NCBI GenBank assembly: GCA_026770025.1
Contig: JAMXDE010000006.1
Span: 2,858,001-2,922,000, forward strand
From: Craspedostauros australis
Taxonomy: Eukaryota; Bacillariophyta; Bacillariophyceae; Mastogloiales; Achnanthaceae
Length of the DNA: 64,000 bases
Direction of reading: 5' to 3'
Shown: positions 21,284 through 34,317 of the stretch, piece by piece
Layout of the letters: each line of letters starts with the position of its first letter
How positions within the stretch are numbered: the stretch's first letter is position 1
Position numbers and translations under genes: made by a program
Notes under the pieces: model-generated
Databases searched by the model: none
Told to the model about the DNA's origin: nothing
The model's input: only the letters and a program-made list of their open reading frames with translations

Positions 21284-23052
21284 GGAGAGTCGTTGTGTAT
21301 GGCATACTAATATATTAGTACAGTGCAATTTATTATATCAGATAACATGAACTTTGACAACTCTGCATCGCACATTGACAGTGAGTTCTTGGCAGATACG
21401 TCGTGTGTGCAATTCTGTTGATTGAACACCATGCAGGTGGACAGTGACGAGTACTGTCGTAGGCGTTGCTCTTCCCGATTGTGCGGGAGCATCTGATCGC
21501 CATCAAGTCCGTCGTTGCCTTCTTGGGGACACTGGACCATACTCTCTTGAGAGAGGACTTCGGACTGATGATCGATCGACTGTCCTCAGTGAGGAATTAA
21601 TTGCGGAGTACAATCTGTGCCATGCTGCGCTCGTTGGACTGGATGCGCTCGTTGTCCAATCTCACGAGATTGCCAAACTCTTGCCGTGACGAATGTGCAA
21701 AGGGGGTGCTCTTGTGATCAGCATGCAGGCTGCCAACAGGCACTTGTTTTCACGACGAGTCTTCGTGCGATGGATTGATGCCGCAGACGCATTTCAATCC
21801 TTTCTTTGCCTTGAGACACTGCACCGGGATCTTCGCCCGACCCTCGCGCAAAGTTGTGTGTTTGTTTGCTTGCTTTATATATTTTGCGGATGCATTGCCT
21901 CATTTGGCCTTGAGCAATTGCGTTGCATTGCTTTGCAGTGTATTGCGATGATAAGATAATGATGATGATGGGCTAATCAATACGGATCTCCGTGTCTCTG
22001 TATTCGTACATGTTTGGATACAGGAGGAGTGCTGTCATGCGCATCATCAACACCTCTGCCGCGGTCGTCTTGCGTAGAGTACACCGCAAGTGGGCTCATC
22101 AGCCTGTCGTTGTGTTCATCGATTATGAGTGGTACGGTGGGACCGATGAAAGACGGCAAGAAGAAAGTCAGAGCAAATGAAACAAGATCACAGGTGAACC
22201 TGCCCAGGCGTCGTTGTCGTGGCAATCACCAGCCAATCCGTACATCTGTGCACTTGATGAAGCTGATGGATCTGAGCGATCAAAGTCTCGTGCCACGAGC
22301 GTCTCTGAGTACGAAGAAGCAACCTCCATCCACTGCCTTGATCTCTGAGGTTAGATCGTCACCGTTGTTGCTCTCCTCGAGAAGCCGTTTCGGTGCCTCG
22401 ATTCAATTCATCAATGTGGCGGGTCCGAACAGCAAACCGCATGTGGCAGTCTCAGTTTCTCAACTGGGGAGCCCCGTTGAGTCTCGCACATTGAAACGAA
22501 ATGATGTGGCATCGAGAGCCAGACCAACGAGATGATGCACCGTCAAAGTCACGGTGAGAGAGTTGATACCCGGAGCTTCGCCTGACAATGACCAAGGTGG
22601 CGCTTGTGGCGCATCCGCAAAATCGAATCGGGACCCGCGCAGGATTGTCGGACGGGCGGATATCTTCCAAATCGCAACAAGTATGAGGATGCATGACTGG
22701 AACGAAACACATGGCAGTGTTGTTTCCCGCTTGTGCGTGAATTATTCTTGGTGTTGGCGTGCGCAACAAGAGATGCAGAAATTGTTCCAAAAGAACAAGC
22801 AGGGACGTAAGCGGTTCGAGAGTTCCACCAGTTCCACCAGTTCCACCACAACACCCGAGGCTCCAAACAAAGAGCACGAGCCAGAGAGTATGGGAGAGAG
22901 AGAGACAGAGACAGCGAGAGCCCGAAAGAGGCAAGTGGATGAACGGATCCAGGCTATCGGTCGATACATCCACGGCTCGTTGGCATCTTGACGGAACGTC
23001 TGCGAACAACGCTCTGCTGGACAAGGAGTCGCCACAACCAGCGATACTGCGC

Positions 23053-23071
23053 AGAGAGAGAGAGAGAGAGA
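23053..23071 (+). repeat. GA microsatellite
   Basis: Run of about nine AG units in non-coding sequence. Confidence 0.8.
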
Positions 23072-25665
23072 AACGCTGGCGGTTGTGAATCAACGTTCTC
23101 GTACTCTGTCGAGAACCTTCCGCACCAAGCCTGGCGCTGATGAGGAGCCACCAGACTCGGATCAACACGACCACCAGCACAATCCACTCTTCCTTTGTGC
23201 GCCACATTCAGGGCAGACAGACACGTAGAATGGCATTGTGGTACCTCCGAGACCTCGGTTTGGTGCCGAAAAACGGCGACGTGAAAGCGATGGACAATAC
23301 TGCCCTCCCCAACACCTACATATATATAGCGCGTATATATGGGTTGCGCGGTCCCGGCGAGGCATCTGTTCTCACACAACAACACTTTGAATGGAGGGGA
23401 GAGGAGGCATCGAGAGCCTTCGCACATGTACGATCATGGTATGGGCGATGACCAGGACGTCGCATTAGACCCTGTGACCGCACCAGCTATCATGGCGCTC
23501 ACGCATTGAGAGCTCCGTTGCATCAGTACGAAATGGGGGCGTTGTGCTCCAGAGCAAGAGCACTTTTGCAATAGGGTAGCTAGTACTCGTGCAATTGGAG
23601 CACACGCCGTGCCCCGATGATGGTCCGGTCGTCCCCGTGAACGGGAGACAACGATCCCCTACGCATACGTTGTCACTCATTGGCCATCGCTGGATTGCGG
23701 CACCACAGCCGCAGGATGGATGAGATGGCACAAGACACGACACCCACGCTGCTGTCGAAGAGGATGGCAACGCAACAGGAGACGAACCGATTTTGACGAC
23801 CTCATAGCGATGACGAGAAGGCGTCGTATTTGCAAAGAGTTGCTGCGCTTTGCTTTGCAGAGAATCATCGCTCGCAGTTCGACCCGTATTGTGGGATGTG
23901 GGTACGCTTGCACGTCCCATCCACGTACGTGTGGTATGGATTGGAGAACACAGATTGAGTATTGTTCCATACGATCGATATCACATTGTGTAAATGAGCG
24001 AAAGGGTCACACAGTTGTTGCTGTCATTAGGATCGATGAACGGTGGTGGGGAGAGCCTCGGGACATGGAACATTCTCTTTGGAGAGAGAACAATACAATT
24101 GCCGAGAGTGCGACGTAATGAGCTGTCAGAGGGGTTATCCGTAATGAATGCTTACCATAATATGAAACGAAGAATAGTATGTATGGGATGACAACAATCG
24201 CCTTAGGAGTGGAATGAACTCAGTGCAGAACCAACTGGTGGCATGGAATGAAACCCATCGACGATGGGAATGATGGGTTCTCCCTCTCTCTCTCTCTCCG
24301 CCGTTGCGGATACGCAGCGAAAGGTTTGAGAATATTTCGTTGTGCACCATTGTGTGTCGCAGTCACAGTCGATCATCACTGCGCTTTCTGCACCTGCGAG
24401 TAGGGAACAAGAGAGGAGGAATGAACAGAAAGCATCTGGTCATGTTTCTGTGTTGTGTGGCATTGTGGCATTGGGATTTTACGTCCTCGCCACAAGCACA
24501 CATACAGCCTGTTGTTCCCATTGTGGCCTTGTAGTAGTAGTCCTACACGCTCGTACCAACCATGGTCGGTGACATTTGTCAACGTTGTGCCTTTTTGGTT
24601 TGGTGCTCAGTGATGCGAGACCAAGAAGAGCATTAAATCGCGACTGAGGGGCTCCGGGTGCGCCTGGGGGTGGTTGGACAGCTGTCATGTTTCGCAGGAA
24701 GATGGCTGACTGTGTCGTGGGTACCCTCGCGGGACGTGGGTGTGCTTCGCGAGTACTACTACGAGTGGTACGGCTGTGTTCCATGCATCTGTGGTAACAA
24801 CCGCGCCGCCAGCGCCGCAATCACTGGAACTTGTTGTGCTGAGCACAACGAACCAGGCGCGGAGTGGAAACGCACACCAAGAAACAATCGAAAGAGAATC
24901 CTTGCGCGGCAAAAGAGAGGAAAGAACAACAAAGCAGAGCAGAGAAGCACAGCCGGCAAGCCAGAGACTACAACTCAACACGGCGCAACAGAGTATACTC
25001 GAACACGAAGAGAAATACAGCAGAATAGGACGCAAGACGCATGTATGAGGATATTCTCGTGTAATACCTGACAGTAGACCATCGATCGTGAGAAGGTTGG
25101 CAGCTGTATTGGGATGCAAACGTAGCTCGTACGAGTACATACCAAGACAGTACAGTGCTCGCAAGGACATACGCGTACCAGGGCGACTACCCGAGGCAGA
25201 CATCAACAAGCAGACGGTCCCGTGTGTTCTTCCACGCAGGCAGCATACGAGTCGCCTGTACTACTACAGTAACACTCTTACCATTGCTACGAGAGGATGC
25301 GCAGACATCAGTCCCAACAGGACCCTCGCGACCAACGCCGGTGTCAATGTCAAAATGGACCAGATCAGCGTTGTGGCGACTGCTGCGACGAGAGCGGGGC
25401 TTGTGAACCACTCGCGGCGATTCCTTCTGGCGGGGATGGAAATACACATGCTCAGGAAGCACCGCAACCTCACGAACTTCGCACTTCGGAGATAGCAACA
25501 ACCACAATGCCCACGGCAGCAGCTGCAACCGCACAACACCAACACCAGCCACAGCAACAGCCACAGCAACAATCGGATTATCATCAACGACAACGATCCC
25601 AACCCGGCCGCTGCAAGGACCCGAGCCTTCTCATATTCCAGCAGCAGAGTCAGAATCAGCCCACG

Positions 25666-27540
25666 ATGTCCTTGCTCAACCTCCTCAACCAAGGATCCCG
25701 TGCCTTCGTTGACGGCAACTACGAAGGTGCTCTCCACCACTATGCATCGGCGCTCGTGGCGTTGCAACGCAACACTTGTAGTGTCAGCGATGCCTCGATG
25801 CTCATGTCCCAACCGCCTCCAGACTGCGAATGCGCGCGCACGATGCTCGGCGGAGAAACGCGCCTCGACGATCATCTGACGGCAATCGAGGTGCATGCCC
25901 ACGATGTGCAGAATGGTCAGTTCTTCCCCTCCGATGGGATCAACCACAGAACTTGCTTCCAGGTGCTTGGCCTGACGCCCAGGGCTTTGTGCTGCCCTGA
26001 CGTCTACCATTCCTGCTGCCCCTGCTCGTGCAGCGCGGGCGACACCAAGATCGGACAGCACTTCTGCGCTGACCTCGTGCCACTTCGAGAAGCAAATGGC
26101 ATCGACCATCGAACGTGCGCCTGTGCTATACCGTGCCAGCAATCCGGTCCGCCCCACGGTATCCAGCATCGCGATCAGACCTTGCATCGGGATGGAGGTC
26201 GGCGCCGATCCTTGGACTGCGCCTTCGAGAGCGGATCAACTGTCGGTGATGGTGCAGCACGACTCACCCTATCTTCTGCGCAGCAAGAACAGCAGCATCA
26301 CCGAAATATAGACCTGATCTTCCAGGTCTTGCTGTACAATCTTGCTCTCTTGCATCATGTTCAGGCACTTCAACCAGCGCTGAACTGTGACGAACGGCAA
26401 CAGCAGCGGCAGCAGCAGAACTCGGCTGCATCGCCTACGCACGCAGGCGCGGGTACAGTCACTGCCGGCTCAAGTGGAGACACGGATCCTTCGTACTCTT
26501 CTCCAAATCCAGTTCCCCAACTTCCCGTTGTCGATCAGTCAGATCAGGACCACGAAGCTGACAACGCGCACAAGCAGATCCAGAAGGAGAAGCTGAATCT
26601 CCTCCTCAAGGCCAGCGCACTGTACCAGCAGAGCATCCATAGCTTTGCCTCGTGCCATTCGCACAGCGTCGGACCCCAAGAACAGCCGCAGCTGGATCAG
26701 GTATCGCCACCATACGCCTCAATGCCAACAACGGCCACAACGGCTGCAACGCGGCTGACTTCGGCAACCAGCCTTCAGGAATATGACCAAGCGCTGCCAT
26801 ACCACGAACTTGGCACGACCCATCGTGACCAACCGCCTTCACTTCATGACACCTTCGCAACAACGTCAACGCTTACAGCAACGACGACCACGACTTTGGC
26901 TGGCGTTGTGTCGAACCCGCGCGTACATACCACGGCCACAGCGCACACAGTACAGATGGCGCAAGAGCTCTACGACGAGCAACGATTAGGAATCAGCAGC
27001 ATCGTGATGAACAACCTTGCCATCCTCCATCTGACTCTGGGCGACAGCGATCAGGCAGAAAGCTGCCTCAACCGGCTCTTCGTCAACCTCGCCTTATCGG
27101 AGACATTGAACGAAAAGAAGTCTGCGAGCGCTAGCATCTTCTGTCGCACAGTGCACGCCAAGGATAGTCTCGCTGGGCATCGTCGCTGCCGCACAGCGAC
27201 ACAGGCAAACACGGAGAGCTTCGGAGGAAAGAGCGAGGCAATGGCTGGAAGCCATGACCATGGCCAAGGCCATGACTACAGTCAAGAGGATGCTCATCGC
27301 GAAGTTGAACATGGCTCGGTTGACGTGGAGGCTGACCAAGACACACCCACCATGTCCAAAAGACAACGCATCTGTCCAGCACATGCGAGCGTTGGAGCTG
27401 ATGTCGACTCAGCCGCAGATGTTGGAGAAAGCATGGCAATCGGAGCACAAGCACGCATGGAAGAACAGGAGGAGCTGTTCTGGATCAACATCACCGAACT
27501 ACTCTGGAAGCACAGCTTGTCCTCTGCACCAACGGCATGA
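25666..27540 (+). CDS. TPR-like repeat protein, paralogue A
   Basis: About 624 residues from the ATG at 25666. The start was chosen because it begins the first helical pair: MSLLNLLNQGSRAF, then DGNYEGALHHYASAL, a TPR-type A/B helix. Further helical pairs are LLYNLALLHHVQAL (about 225-240), LLLKASALYQQSI and MNNLAILHLTLGD with QAESCLNRLFVNLAL (about 450-480). The C-terminus ends in a helix with LFWINITELLWKHS. Between them lie long Gln/His/Thr/Ser-rich linkers. The same block order and the same C-terminal helix occur in the gene at 32869-34317, so the two are paralogues. TPR folds usually act as protein-binding scaffolds; partner unknown. The reading frame is open upstream to 25297, where the sequence is Gln-rich and lacks a fold. 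No intron needed. Confidence 0.65.
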   Translation: MSLLNLLNQGSRAFVDGNYEGALHHYASALVALQRNTCSVSDASMLMSQPPPDCECARTMLGGETRLDDHLTAIEVHAHDVQNGQFFPSDGINHRTCFQVLGLTPRALCCPDVYHSCCPCSCSAGDTKIGQHFCADLVPLREANGIDHRTCACAIPCQQSGPPHGIQHRDQTLHRDGGRRRSLDCAFESGSTVGDGAARLTLSSAQQEQQHHRNIDLIFQVLLYNLALLHHVQALQPALNCDERQQQRQQQNSAASPTHAGAGTVTAGSSGDTDPSYSSPNPVPQLPVVDQSDQDHEADNAHKQIQKEKLNLLLKASALYQQSIHSFASCHSHSVGPQEQPQLDQVSPPYASMPTTATTAATRLTSATSLQEYDQALPYHELGTTHRDQPPSLHDTFATTSTLTATTTTTLAGVVSNPRVHTTATAHTVQMAQELYDEQRLGISSIVMNNLAILHLTLGDSDQAESCLNRLFVNLALSETLNEKKSASASIFCRTVHAKDSLAGHRRCRTATQANTESFGGKSEAMAGSHDHGQGHDYSQEDAHREVEHGSVDVEADQDTPTMSKRQRICPAHASVGADVDSAADVGESMAIGAQARMEEQEELFWINITELLWKHSLSSAPTA

Positions 27541-30500
27541 ACACTCAGCTTCAAGTGTGTCATCTACGCAAGTGCCTACAATACACGTACAATACCATGA
27601 ACGGTGCCAACAGCAACAAAGTCAACGGCAGGCATGCAGGTAGACGCGTAGTGGAAAGAGGAGGGGTGAAAGGAAGTGTGTCTTGGTAACAAATTTCAAC
27701 GAAATCTCCACATCACTTCAGTCCTTCCTCTTCCTGCAAATGCTCAGGCGAATGCAATGCTAATGGAAGCGGAAGTGCGAGTGGAAATTCAGCACGCTCT
27801 ACCCCTCTCCATCGGCTGTTGCGAAGAAACAAGACCGACCCATGGTGGTCAAGGTTCTGTGGCTGACCAGTCTTGGTCTCTACCACGACCTCCCACTTCC
27901 ACACAACGAGTACAGGACGAACATCGGTGTCAATCAGAAACCCGAGACTACTTTGGTTCATCCGACGTGCCAGCTGGGCAAAGTGTTTCGCCCTGCCCAC
28001 GTGGACTCCAGCGACGGAGTGTCAGTGTTGGTGACCGGGTGAAGCGGGATGCCCTGGCCGTTGCCTCAGCATGTGCGGCCTGCTTCAGGAAGAGAGAGAG
28101 AGAGCGTAGAATACACATTGCGTGTGGATGCAGAACATCTTATATAATACAATAGACTATGATGCATATCAGCAACAGCCAGTCGAATCCTTGCATGGGC
28201 ACGCGGCCGGCCAGTGCACGGAACAGAGCGCTCGGAGTATGGTATGACGGACATGGAATTCCAGATCCAACGGATGGGCCTCTTGATCCGCTCCTCTGGG
28301 CGTACGAGTAGTTTGTCCCTGGTATTATTGTGCAATACCAGCACGAATGGCCCCAAAGGACTGGGCCTGACGAATGCGCGTTGGCGCACGTCGCCTTGTT
28401 TTGGCGGCTACTATTTCGGTTTTGGTGTTCTGTGCAGCTGCGCAACAGCAGATGCATCATGACGAATGTGAGATGTGGGGATTTGGGCAACCGGTAACTC
28501 TGCAGGCGATCTGCTGCAGATGCGATTCAAATTCAACCATCGAGCGCTTTGATTCGGGTGTTGGTGGGAAAATAAGCCGGCTCGACGCCAAGGGAGATAT
28601 TTCTCTGTTTGACGAACTTGTGATCTTGTGTGGTGTGAGAAACAAGACATACCATGACCAGCGACATCTGGTGCTGCATCCCCAAGAAAGTCCCCAAATG
28701 TTTTTCAAGGCGGCGGCGGGCTGCGTTCCGTGCTCCCTCATCCCAACATCTAATCTGGCGATACGCCTGAAAGGAAGTGTCGCAATGGTGGTTGTCTTGC
28801 CTTGTGACCCGCGTCGAGAACTCCTCACAAAATGAAGATCTTGATGGGAAAAGACACAAACATCAACACGAAAGAACCAAGACAGCGGGTCGGCAAGAAT
28901 GACAGCACCGAAAAATCGGTACAACTTCATGCAAGGAGGATAAACATAGTCGTAGCAGCGACGTCGAAGTCGTTCCAAGATGTGTGATCCATTTGACACC
29001 ACGAGAGACGAAAGGACCGACGAAGGATGACGACTCCGACGCGCTTGGAAGCACGGCGAAGCACTCAGGTGACCAGGGATACATGTGGAAGCAAACGGAA
29101 GACTGGACAATGAAGCGCAGGGTTGAACACGACCTTCAGATAGGCTTTGTGGTGTTCTTGGTGGCACTCCTGCGTCATTCGGAATGGCGCAGGAACTAAC
29201 ATCCTCTTCTGATCGTGGGCTGGAGGTGAAGTGTTGCCTTTCGTACGCGAACGATACATTGCGATCTTGGCGTCGCGGATTGCGGTGACAGTGATGGCAC
29301 ACAGTGGCTTTGATTCGATTGTGGCAGAGACAATGACAACAACAGAAACGGGCACGCGGAGAGTGACGTTGGACATGCTCATGATCAGGTGCACGAAACT
29401 CGGCGCAGTCGATTGGCCGCAGCGAAAACAGAGAAGTCAGGTGTGCTTTGGTGGGCGAATGCAAACACCGGCGACAGCATCAGTAGAAGCATGCAGGGCC
29501 ATCGGCGCCATCGACAGCAGTGGAAGCAGCCAACGCATCTCTCAAACGATGGGTTGATCAAATGATCATACGATCGGCTAAGCAATCAACGAGATGGGAT
29601 GAAGAATGAAGGCATGGGTGAAAGTCACATTGGACGTGGACAACAAGTCTCCGTATTGAAATGTCCATTGTGGTTCAGCCGTCGCGAAGGGAAACACCAT
29701 CCGGTCCAGAGCCTGCATTGATGAGTTACCATGCATAAGTTCGAGTTCAGATGAGAGCGACGAGTATTCATGCTCGCATTCATCAGGCTTGCTGCGTGGA
29801 AGATTGCTTCCAGCCCTCCACCACTTCTCCGAATGGGCAAGAGAGATCTGATGAGGGTGGTGATGGATTTGGCGTGATGTCGCTGGTGGTGACAGAGGTA
29901 TGGCAGCGCACTCCGTGGAAGCAACGCAAACTAATCGTTATTTGCTGACCTGTGGACACAACAACAAGCCTGATCCTCGCTAGGAAGCGGTCATCACAAC
30001 GAAAATGGTCGCCATGACTGTCCATCCACGGTCCCGACCATCCTGATGGATGCATCAAGGTCACAGAACTCGCAACTTGCGATCCGTCTCAGTCATGCGC
30101 TGTTCACCGCCCATTCATACGTGCATGCGCCCATGCGACCAACAACCCATCCGATCTCTCATGAACCTGATCGTCAGCCCAATTTTGCCCGGCTATCATT
30201 GGCATCTTTCGCCCATGCGATTGATTCCAACGGATCATCGTGAGGTCCCCACAAACTTCGGCATACATGAATGGGCCACCCAACAGTAGGTGTGCACGCC
30301 ACCTTGCGATTGGGGCCAAGTCGTTGAGTTTGGCTTGGCTGTACATACGCGTACATACTCGTACCTGGACTGCTCAGGACAGTTCGTTGACACCGAAACC
30401 AATGCGCCAAACCCAAACGAGTTGAACCAAACCAAACGCACTGACGTGCTTGGCTTCCGATTCGCTCGCAATATGCACGTGGCGAAGGCTTGCGCTATGC

Positions 30501-32868
30501 CTGATGCAGGAGCAATTCGGTCGCAGATGCAGCCATGGCATGCGCAGCGCCTTCATCTGCGGCCCGGGTCGCCACAAGCTCCAATATGATATCTGGGCGA
30601 CAGTCCACCACGGCAAGATCTTCACAAGTTAGTGACTCCTTCTGCCATGTGGCATGTTGTGCTATGCGGGCGCACATCAAGACCTCATCGACGTCGCGTC
30701 CTGGGAGGAAGGAATGGATGAGGACGGAAGCGTTCAATTAGCTCGCATACTAAACGCTCGGCTATTCTACCTTGCAATCTCCATGCGTACATCTCGCTGA
30801 CGCAGGTTGAACCAAGAACTGCACCACACTCTGTTACTTGGCTCACATCGAGCTTGCACGCGAAGGTCTACTAACGACCAACGCCGAACGACACGGCACC
30901 ATTGCCGACCATCACAATTCCACAATCCAAGCTCTCCAACTCCAAATGCCGCGATACTCGTGCTGGAGCCCTTTGTCCCATTTGGCTGCTGAAATCCTAT
31001 TGGAGCTCAAGAGTATTGCGCATTCATAGATTTTCGTATAATACCTAGCAATGCTCAGAGTTACCCGTATCTCCCATGATTTGCAGCTTCTAGCGTGCTC
31101 AGAGCCAAGATCGTAGTCTACGTGCTTGTGGTACTGGAAACATGCGCTTTCCTGTCTCTGGTTTAAAATTTATGGACAAGTGAGAAGGTCATTGTTTGGT
31201 TGGGTGGGCAGAAGGGCTTGTTCGTGTTTTTGCGAAGCACTTATCCGATGGATTGAACATGAAGAGAGGGCAGTTCTGCCGACATTGGAATTTCAACAAC
31301 AGATGGCCTTAACAACGGTGTCTGTGATGTCCAAGATGTCTTTGGCGCACTGAGTATTTGGGCCCTTTCCGATAGTTCGGCAAGACCCGTGTTCTCCATC
31401 TGCTGAGCGTGGACCACCTCCCCATCGTGGCTTGTGTGGCACACACGTGATGCAATCATGGGAAGTGGCGATGTGTAACAACAAACGAAAATGGCGGCTG
31501 CACGCATCCCCTCCTCGTTTATAATAGCATGTTGGTGTGTAGGTCTCTACGCGGTACTTTACTCTTTGTGGAGATCATAGTAGGAACTGAACGGCCCATC
31601 AGCGCGGGAAACAAAATTCTCTGAACCACGTAGCAGCACATCCGGGATGGGGCGTTGCTACGAGCTACTCAACTCCACAGCACATACGAGTGCCCCACAA
31701 GAGGAGGTTTGCTCAATGTTGACTGGCTGTTGCGATACGAGTATACACTTACTCAACGTGGGCTGCTTGTGCTCCCAGCTGTGCATGTAGTAGTATGTCA
31801 TTGCCTGCATGCGCTTCGCGCCAATGTTTTGTGACTTCGTAGCGTCCTACGACGGAGTGAGGAACGGAATGGAGCAAAAGCACCATCCCCACCCAAGAAC
31901 GAAAATTGTGTGAAAGAAGGCGAAGTGAGACAACAATTGTCTCCAAACCACTCGTCAGCACCAGATGGGCCAAGACAACACAAATCGAAAACATAGAATC
32001 CCGACATGCCATGATCACGATACTTGTTTGTCAACATTCACAACAAGCAACACATCCGCAGCAAACAAGACCAACACAATCAGCGGCAACAACCAAACCA
32101 GCGACGGTACCAGCAACAACCAACTCAGGTAAGTCGATCAAGCAATGGCTGCCCATCGCAGCGGCCATCGCGAACTCCGAGGTACAACGAACACGAATGC
32201 GACAGGCCTGGTCACCTCCGGGCTTGCCAGTCGCGACCGTCGCCACGGAAGGCACCCAGCCAAGCCCATTCGCCAAGGAGTGTCCACTGTCGGATACCTC
32301 CGCTGACAGCCTCTGTTTTCTGCCAAAGACAACAGCATCCTGAACCAGATTCGTGGTGAAAACCTCCGTTTGCCAAAGCCCGAGAGAACGCCGCAGAATT
32401 GGTGCGTGGGCTCGTGCCGCTGACTTGCGAGGCCCAACAAGGTGTTGGACCTTCACTCTCGTGGATCCTGGAGGCAGCAAAGCAACAACACACAACACAC
32501 AACACACAACCAAGCCAGCTCCGGGGAGAGCAAACCGGCATAGACGAGCTGATCAACTTACCAGTCAGGAGACCAGCAATCGCTGTTATCATCACTCTCA
32601 CCATTGTCATTGTCATTGCCGTCACTGCCTCACTACCGTCACGATCATTTCGATTACATCTACTCGTCCTAATACTCGCAACACAGGCCGTGCGAGGCGA
32701 CATCGTGAGATCACTCAAGGCCGCCCAGATCCGCTTGCCAAGTGGCAAGTGCAGGACTTTACAAAAAGCCCAAATGCTGAGAGGTTCGGACTCCAAAATC
32801 ACTCTTTCTACACAAGCACATCTTCAGCACATGCGAAGCAGAATTGCGACTGCCCTGATCTATCGAAC
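27541..32868. other. Long stretch between the two TPR-like paralogues
   Basis: About 5.3 kb without a gene I can defend. Several 60-80-codon frames look somewhat protein-like (27842-28042 +, 30495-30737 -, 30838-31029 +), but none has a known domain, and the last two lack an ATG at their 5' end. A 335-codon minus-strand frame at 28457-29464 is Cys/Arg/Ser-rich without structure. The last 500 bases belong to the leader of paralogue B, whose frame is open from 32353. Confidence 0.4.
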
Positions 32869-34317
32869 ATGAACCAGCGAACGGCAAAGTCCAACGCAAC
32901 ATCAGCCACCATGGACGTTGACGACCACCATTCGACACGAACCTGCGTGGATGCGTCAGGTTGTGTGCGGAGTATACGGACACTTGTAACAGAAGCCAAC
33001 AAGGGGACCGTTGCTCTTCAGGAGCATCGTTTCACGGAGGCTCACATCATCTTCACCGCCACGCTCACCCACGTCAAGCACATGATCGAAGCCTCGGAGC
33101 AACAGTCCAATTGCAACCAGGAGCGATGTCAAGATCCGTGCGACTGCGATCAGTTGAAGTCGAAAATGGTCAAGATGACAGGCCTTGCCTTCAACGCCAC
33201 CGCCGGCGCTTCGCCTGACAATGATCAACTAGTTCAGAGCGTGATCGTTCTCGTCTGGGCTCTCCAAGATCAGGATTGTGGCCGAGGTTGCACCAATATG
33301 GCCCATGGGCAGAATGCCGCTCCTGCCGATGACGGGTCTGTTGCCGATCGCTGTGAGGCTGTTGGCCAGCTGGATTCCTCATGCAAAACAGCTCACCTTT
33401 CGAAGATAGCAATCGCGATCATGTTCAACCTTGCTCTGCAGCATCACATACAGGCTTTGGAGCATCACGAACAACAGCTGGCATTCCAACGCCAATGCGA
33501 ACAACACCAGCAACAGCATTCGATACGACCGCAACAAGTGCAAGCTAGCGACTCATCGAGTACCGCGCAGAGCCGAGGATTCCATGACGGAAACACCACT
33601 CGGTCTGCTCCTCGCACCCTGTGCGTTACTTCGTCTTCTCCATGGGAGCTATCGATGCTCGTCACAGCAATCAATCTGTATCGCACAGCCTACGCATTCA
33701 CATCTCAGCAATTGGCAAAACCCGTCGATGCCTTGCCTCGGGCGGAACGGAGGTTCCTGGATACCCTGGTCGGTATCATGTGGGCCAATCTTTCCAACAT
33801 TAACTTCCGCCTCGGCCGCCACTTCATCAGTCAGTCATGCCTCGAACGCCTGCTCTTGCACATGGCCAACGCAGCTTCCGTGCCAACGAGAGCGACCGAT
33901 CCTCATGCCCCCGGCGCGGTCGCCGGCAATGGCAATGACTATAGCAACAGCAGCATGAGGGAGGGCACTAACGAGATGGACATCAGTGGCGTCGGCATCG
34001 ACGTTGGTATTGCCCACCGTCAATCTGAGAGATCGTTGGATAGCCCAATGGCTGAGACCATCGAACGAAGATTTGTGCCTGCTACTCATTTCGATGCGTC
34101 CATAGAACCTTCGACAGCAAATACAACAGAAGCAGTATCCGCAGCAGTATCGGTGGCAACATCGCCACCAGCAAACGCAGCACGTCATGATCGCAACCAA
34201 GATCCGTCCCTGGAGCAGGAGCAGGAACAGGAGCAGGCCGATGATCTCAGAGATGAACTCTGGGAGATCATCACGCTTCGTCTGTGGCGCCATCATCTTG
34301 CCGCCGGTGCAGCCTAG
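32869..34317 (+). CDS. TPR-like repeat protein, paralogue B
   Basis: About 482 residues from the ATG at 32869. It shares the architecture of the gene at 25666-27540. First helical pair: TLVTEANKGTVAL with HRFTEAHIIFTATLTHV. Second block: IAIMFNLALQHHIQALEHH. Third: LVTAINLYRTAYAF. Fourth: MWANLSNINFRLGRHF with SQSCLERLLLHMA. A final helix has LRDELWEIITLRLWRHH, before which sits an acidic Glu/Gln run. Spacing between blocks is Cys/Asp/Gln-rich and variable. The TPR-type fold is inferred from the helical pairs; no partner or pathway is indicated. A start further upstream (open frame to 32353) or an upstream exon is possible, but that stretch lacks a fold. Same strand as paralogue A, 5.3 kb apart, consistent with local duplication. 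Confidence 0.65.
   Translation: MNQRTAKSNATSATMDVDDHHSTRTCVDASGCVRSIRTLVTEANKGTVALQEHRFTEAHIIFTATLTHVKHMIEASEQQSNCNQERCQDPCDCDQLKSKMVKMTGLAFNATAGASPDNDQLVQSVIVLVWALQDQDCGRGCTNMAHGQNAAPADDGSVADRCEAVGQLDSSCKTAHLSKIAIAIMFNLALQHHIQALEHHEQQLAFQRQCEQHQQQHSIRPQQVQASDSSSTAQSRGFHDGNTTRSAPRTLCVTSSSPWELSMLVTAINLYRTAYAFTSQQLAKPVDALPRAERRFLDTLVGIMWANLSNINFRLGRHFISQSCLERLLLHMANAASVPTRATDPHAPGAVAGNGNDYSNSSMREGTNEMDISGVGIDVGIAHRQSERSLDSPMAETIERRFVPATHFDASIEPSTANTTEAVSAAVSVATSPPANAARHDRNQDPSLEQEQEQEQADDLRDELWEIITLRLWRHHLAAGAA

Larger units (their letters stand above)
20530..25665. other. Long intergenic stretch, no gene recognised
   Basis: About 5.1 kb holding simple repeats (CT at 21258-21283, GA at 23053-23071, CT near 24275-24297), a triple AGTTCCACC-like repeat near 22824-22852, and short AT-rich patches. 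No reading frame shows a domain. Between 21470 and 21600 one short frame looks protein-like (HLIAIKSVVAFLGTLDH) but has no ATG and is closed by stops after about 45 codons; it may be a relic or chance. The final 350 bases are CAN-rich leader of the TPR-like gene. Confidence 0.45.

Noticed and set aside
21444-21689. Short plus-strand frames near 21470-21600 with protein-like text
   Set aside because: The best-looking frame lacks an ATG and is closed by stops after about 45 codons; not enough to call.
22452-23207. 251-codon open frame on the minus strand
   Set aside because: Composition driven by GA/CT repeats and no domain.
25264-26187. 307-codon open frame on the minus strand
   Set aside because: Antisense to the TPR-like paralogue A and without a recognisable fold.
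28457-29464. 335-codon open frame on the minus strand
   Set aside because: Cys/Arg/Ser-rich, no domain, overlapping open frames on both strands; looks like chance.
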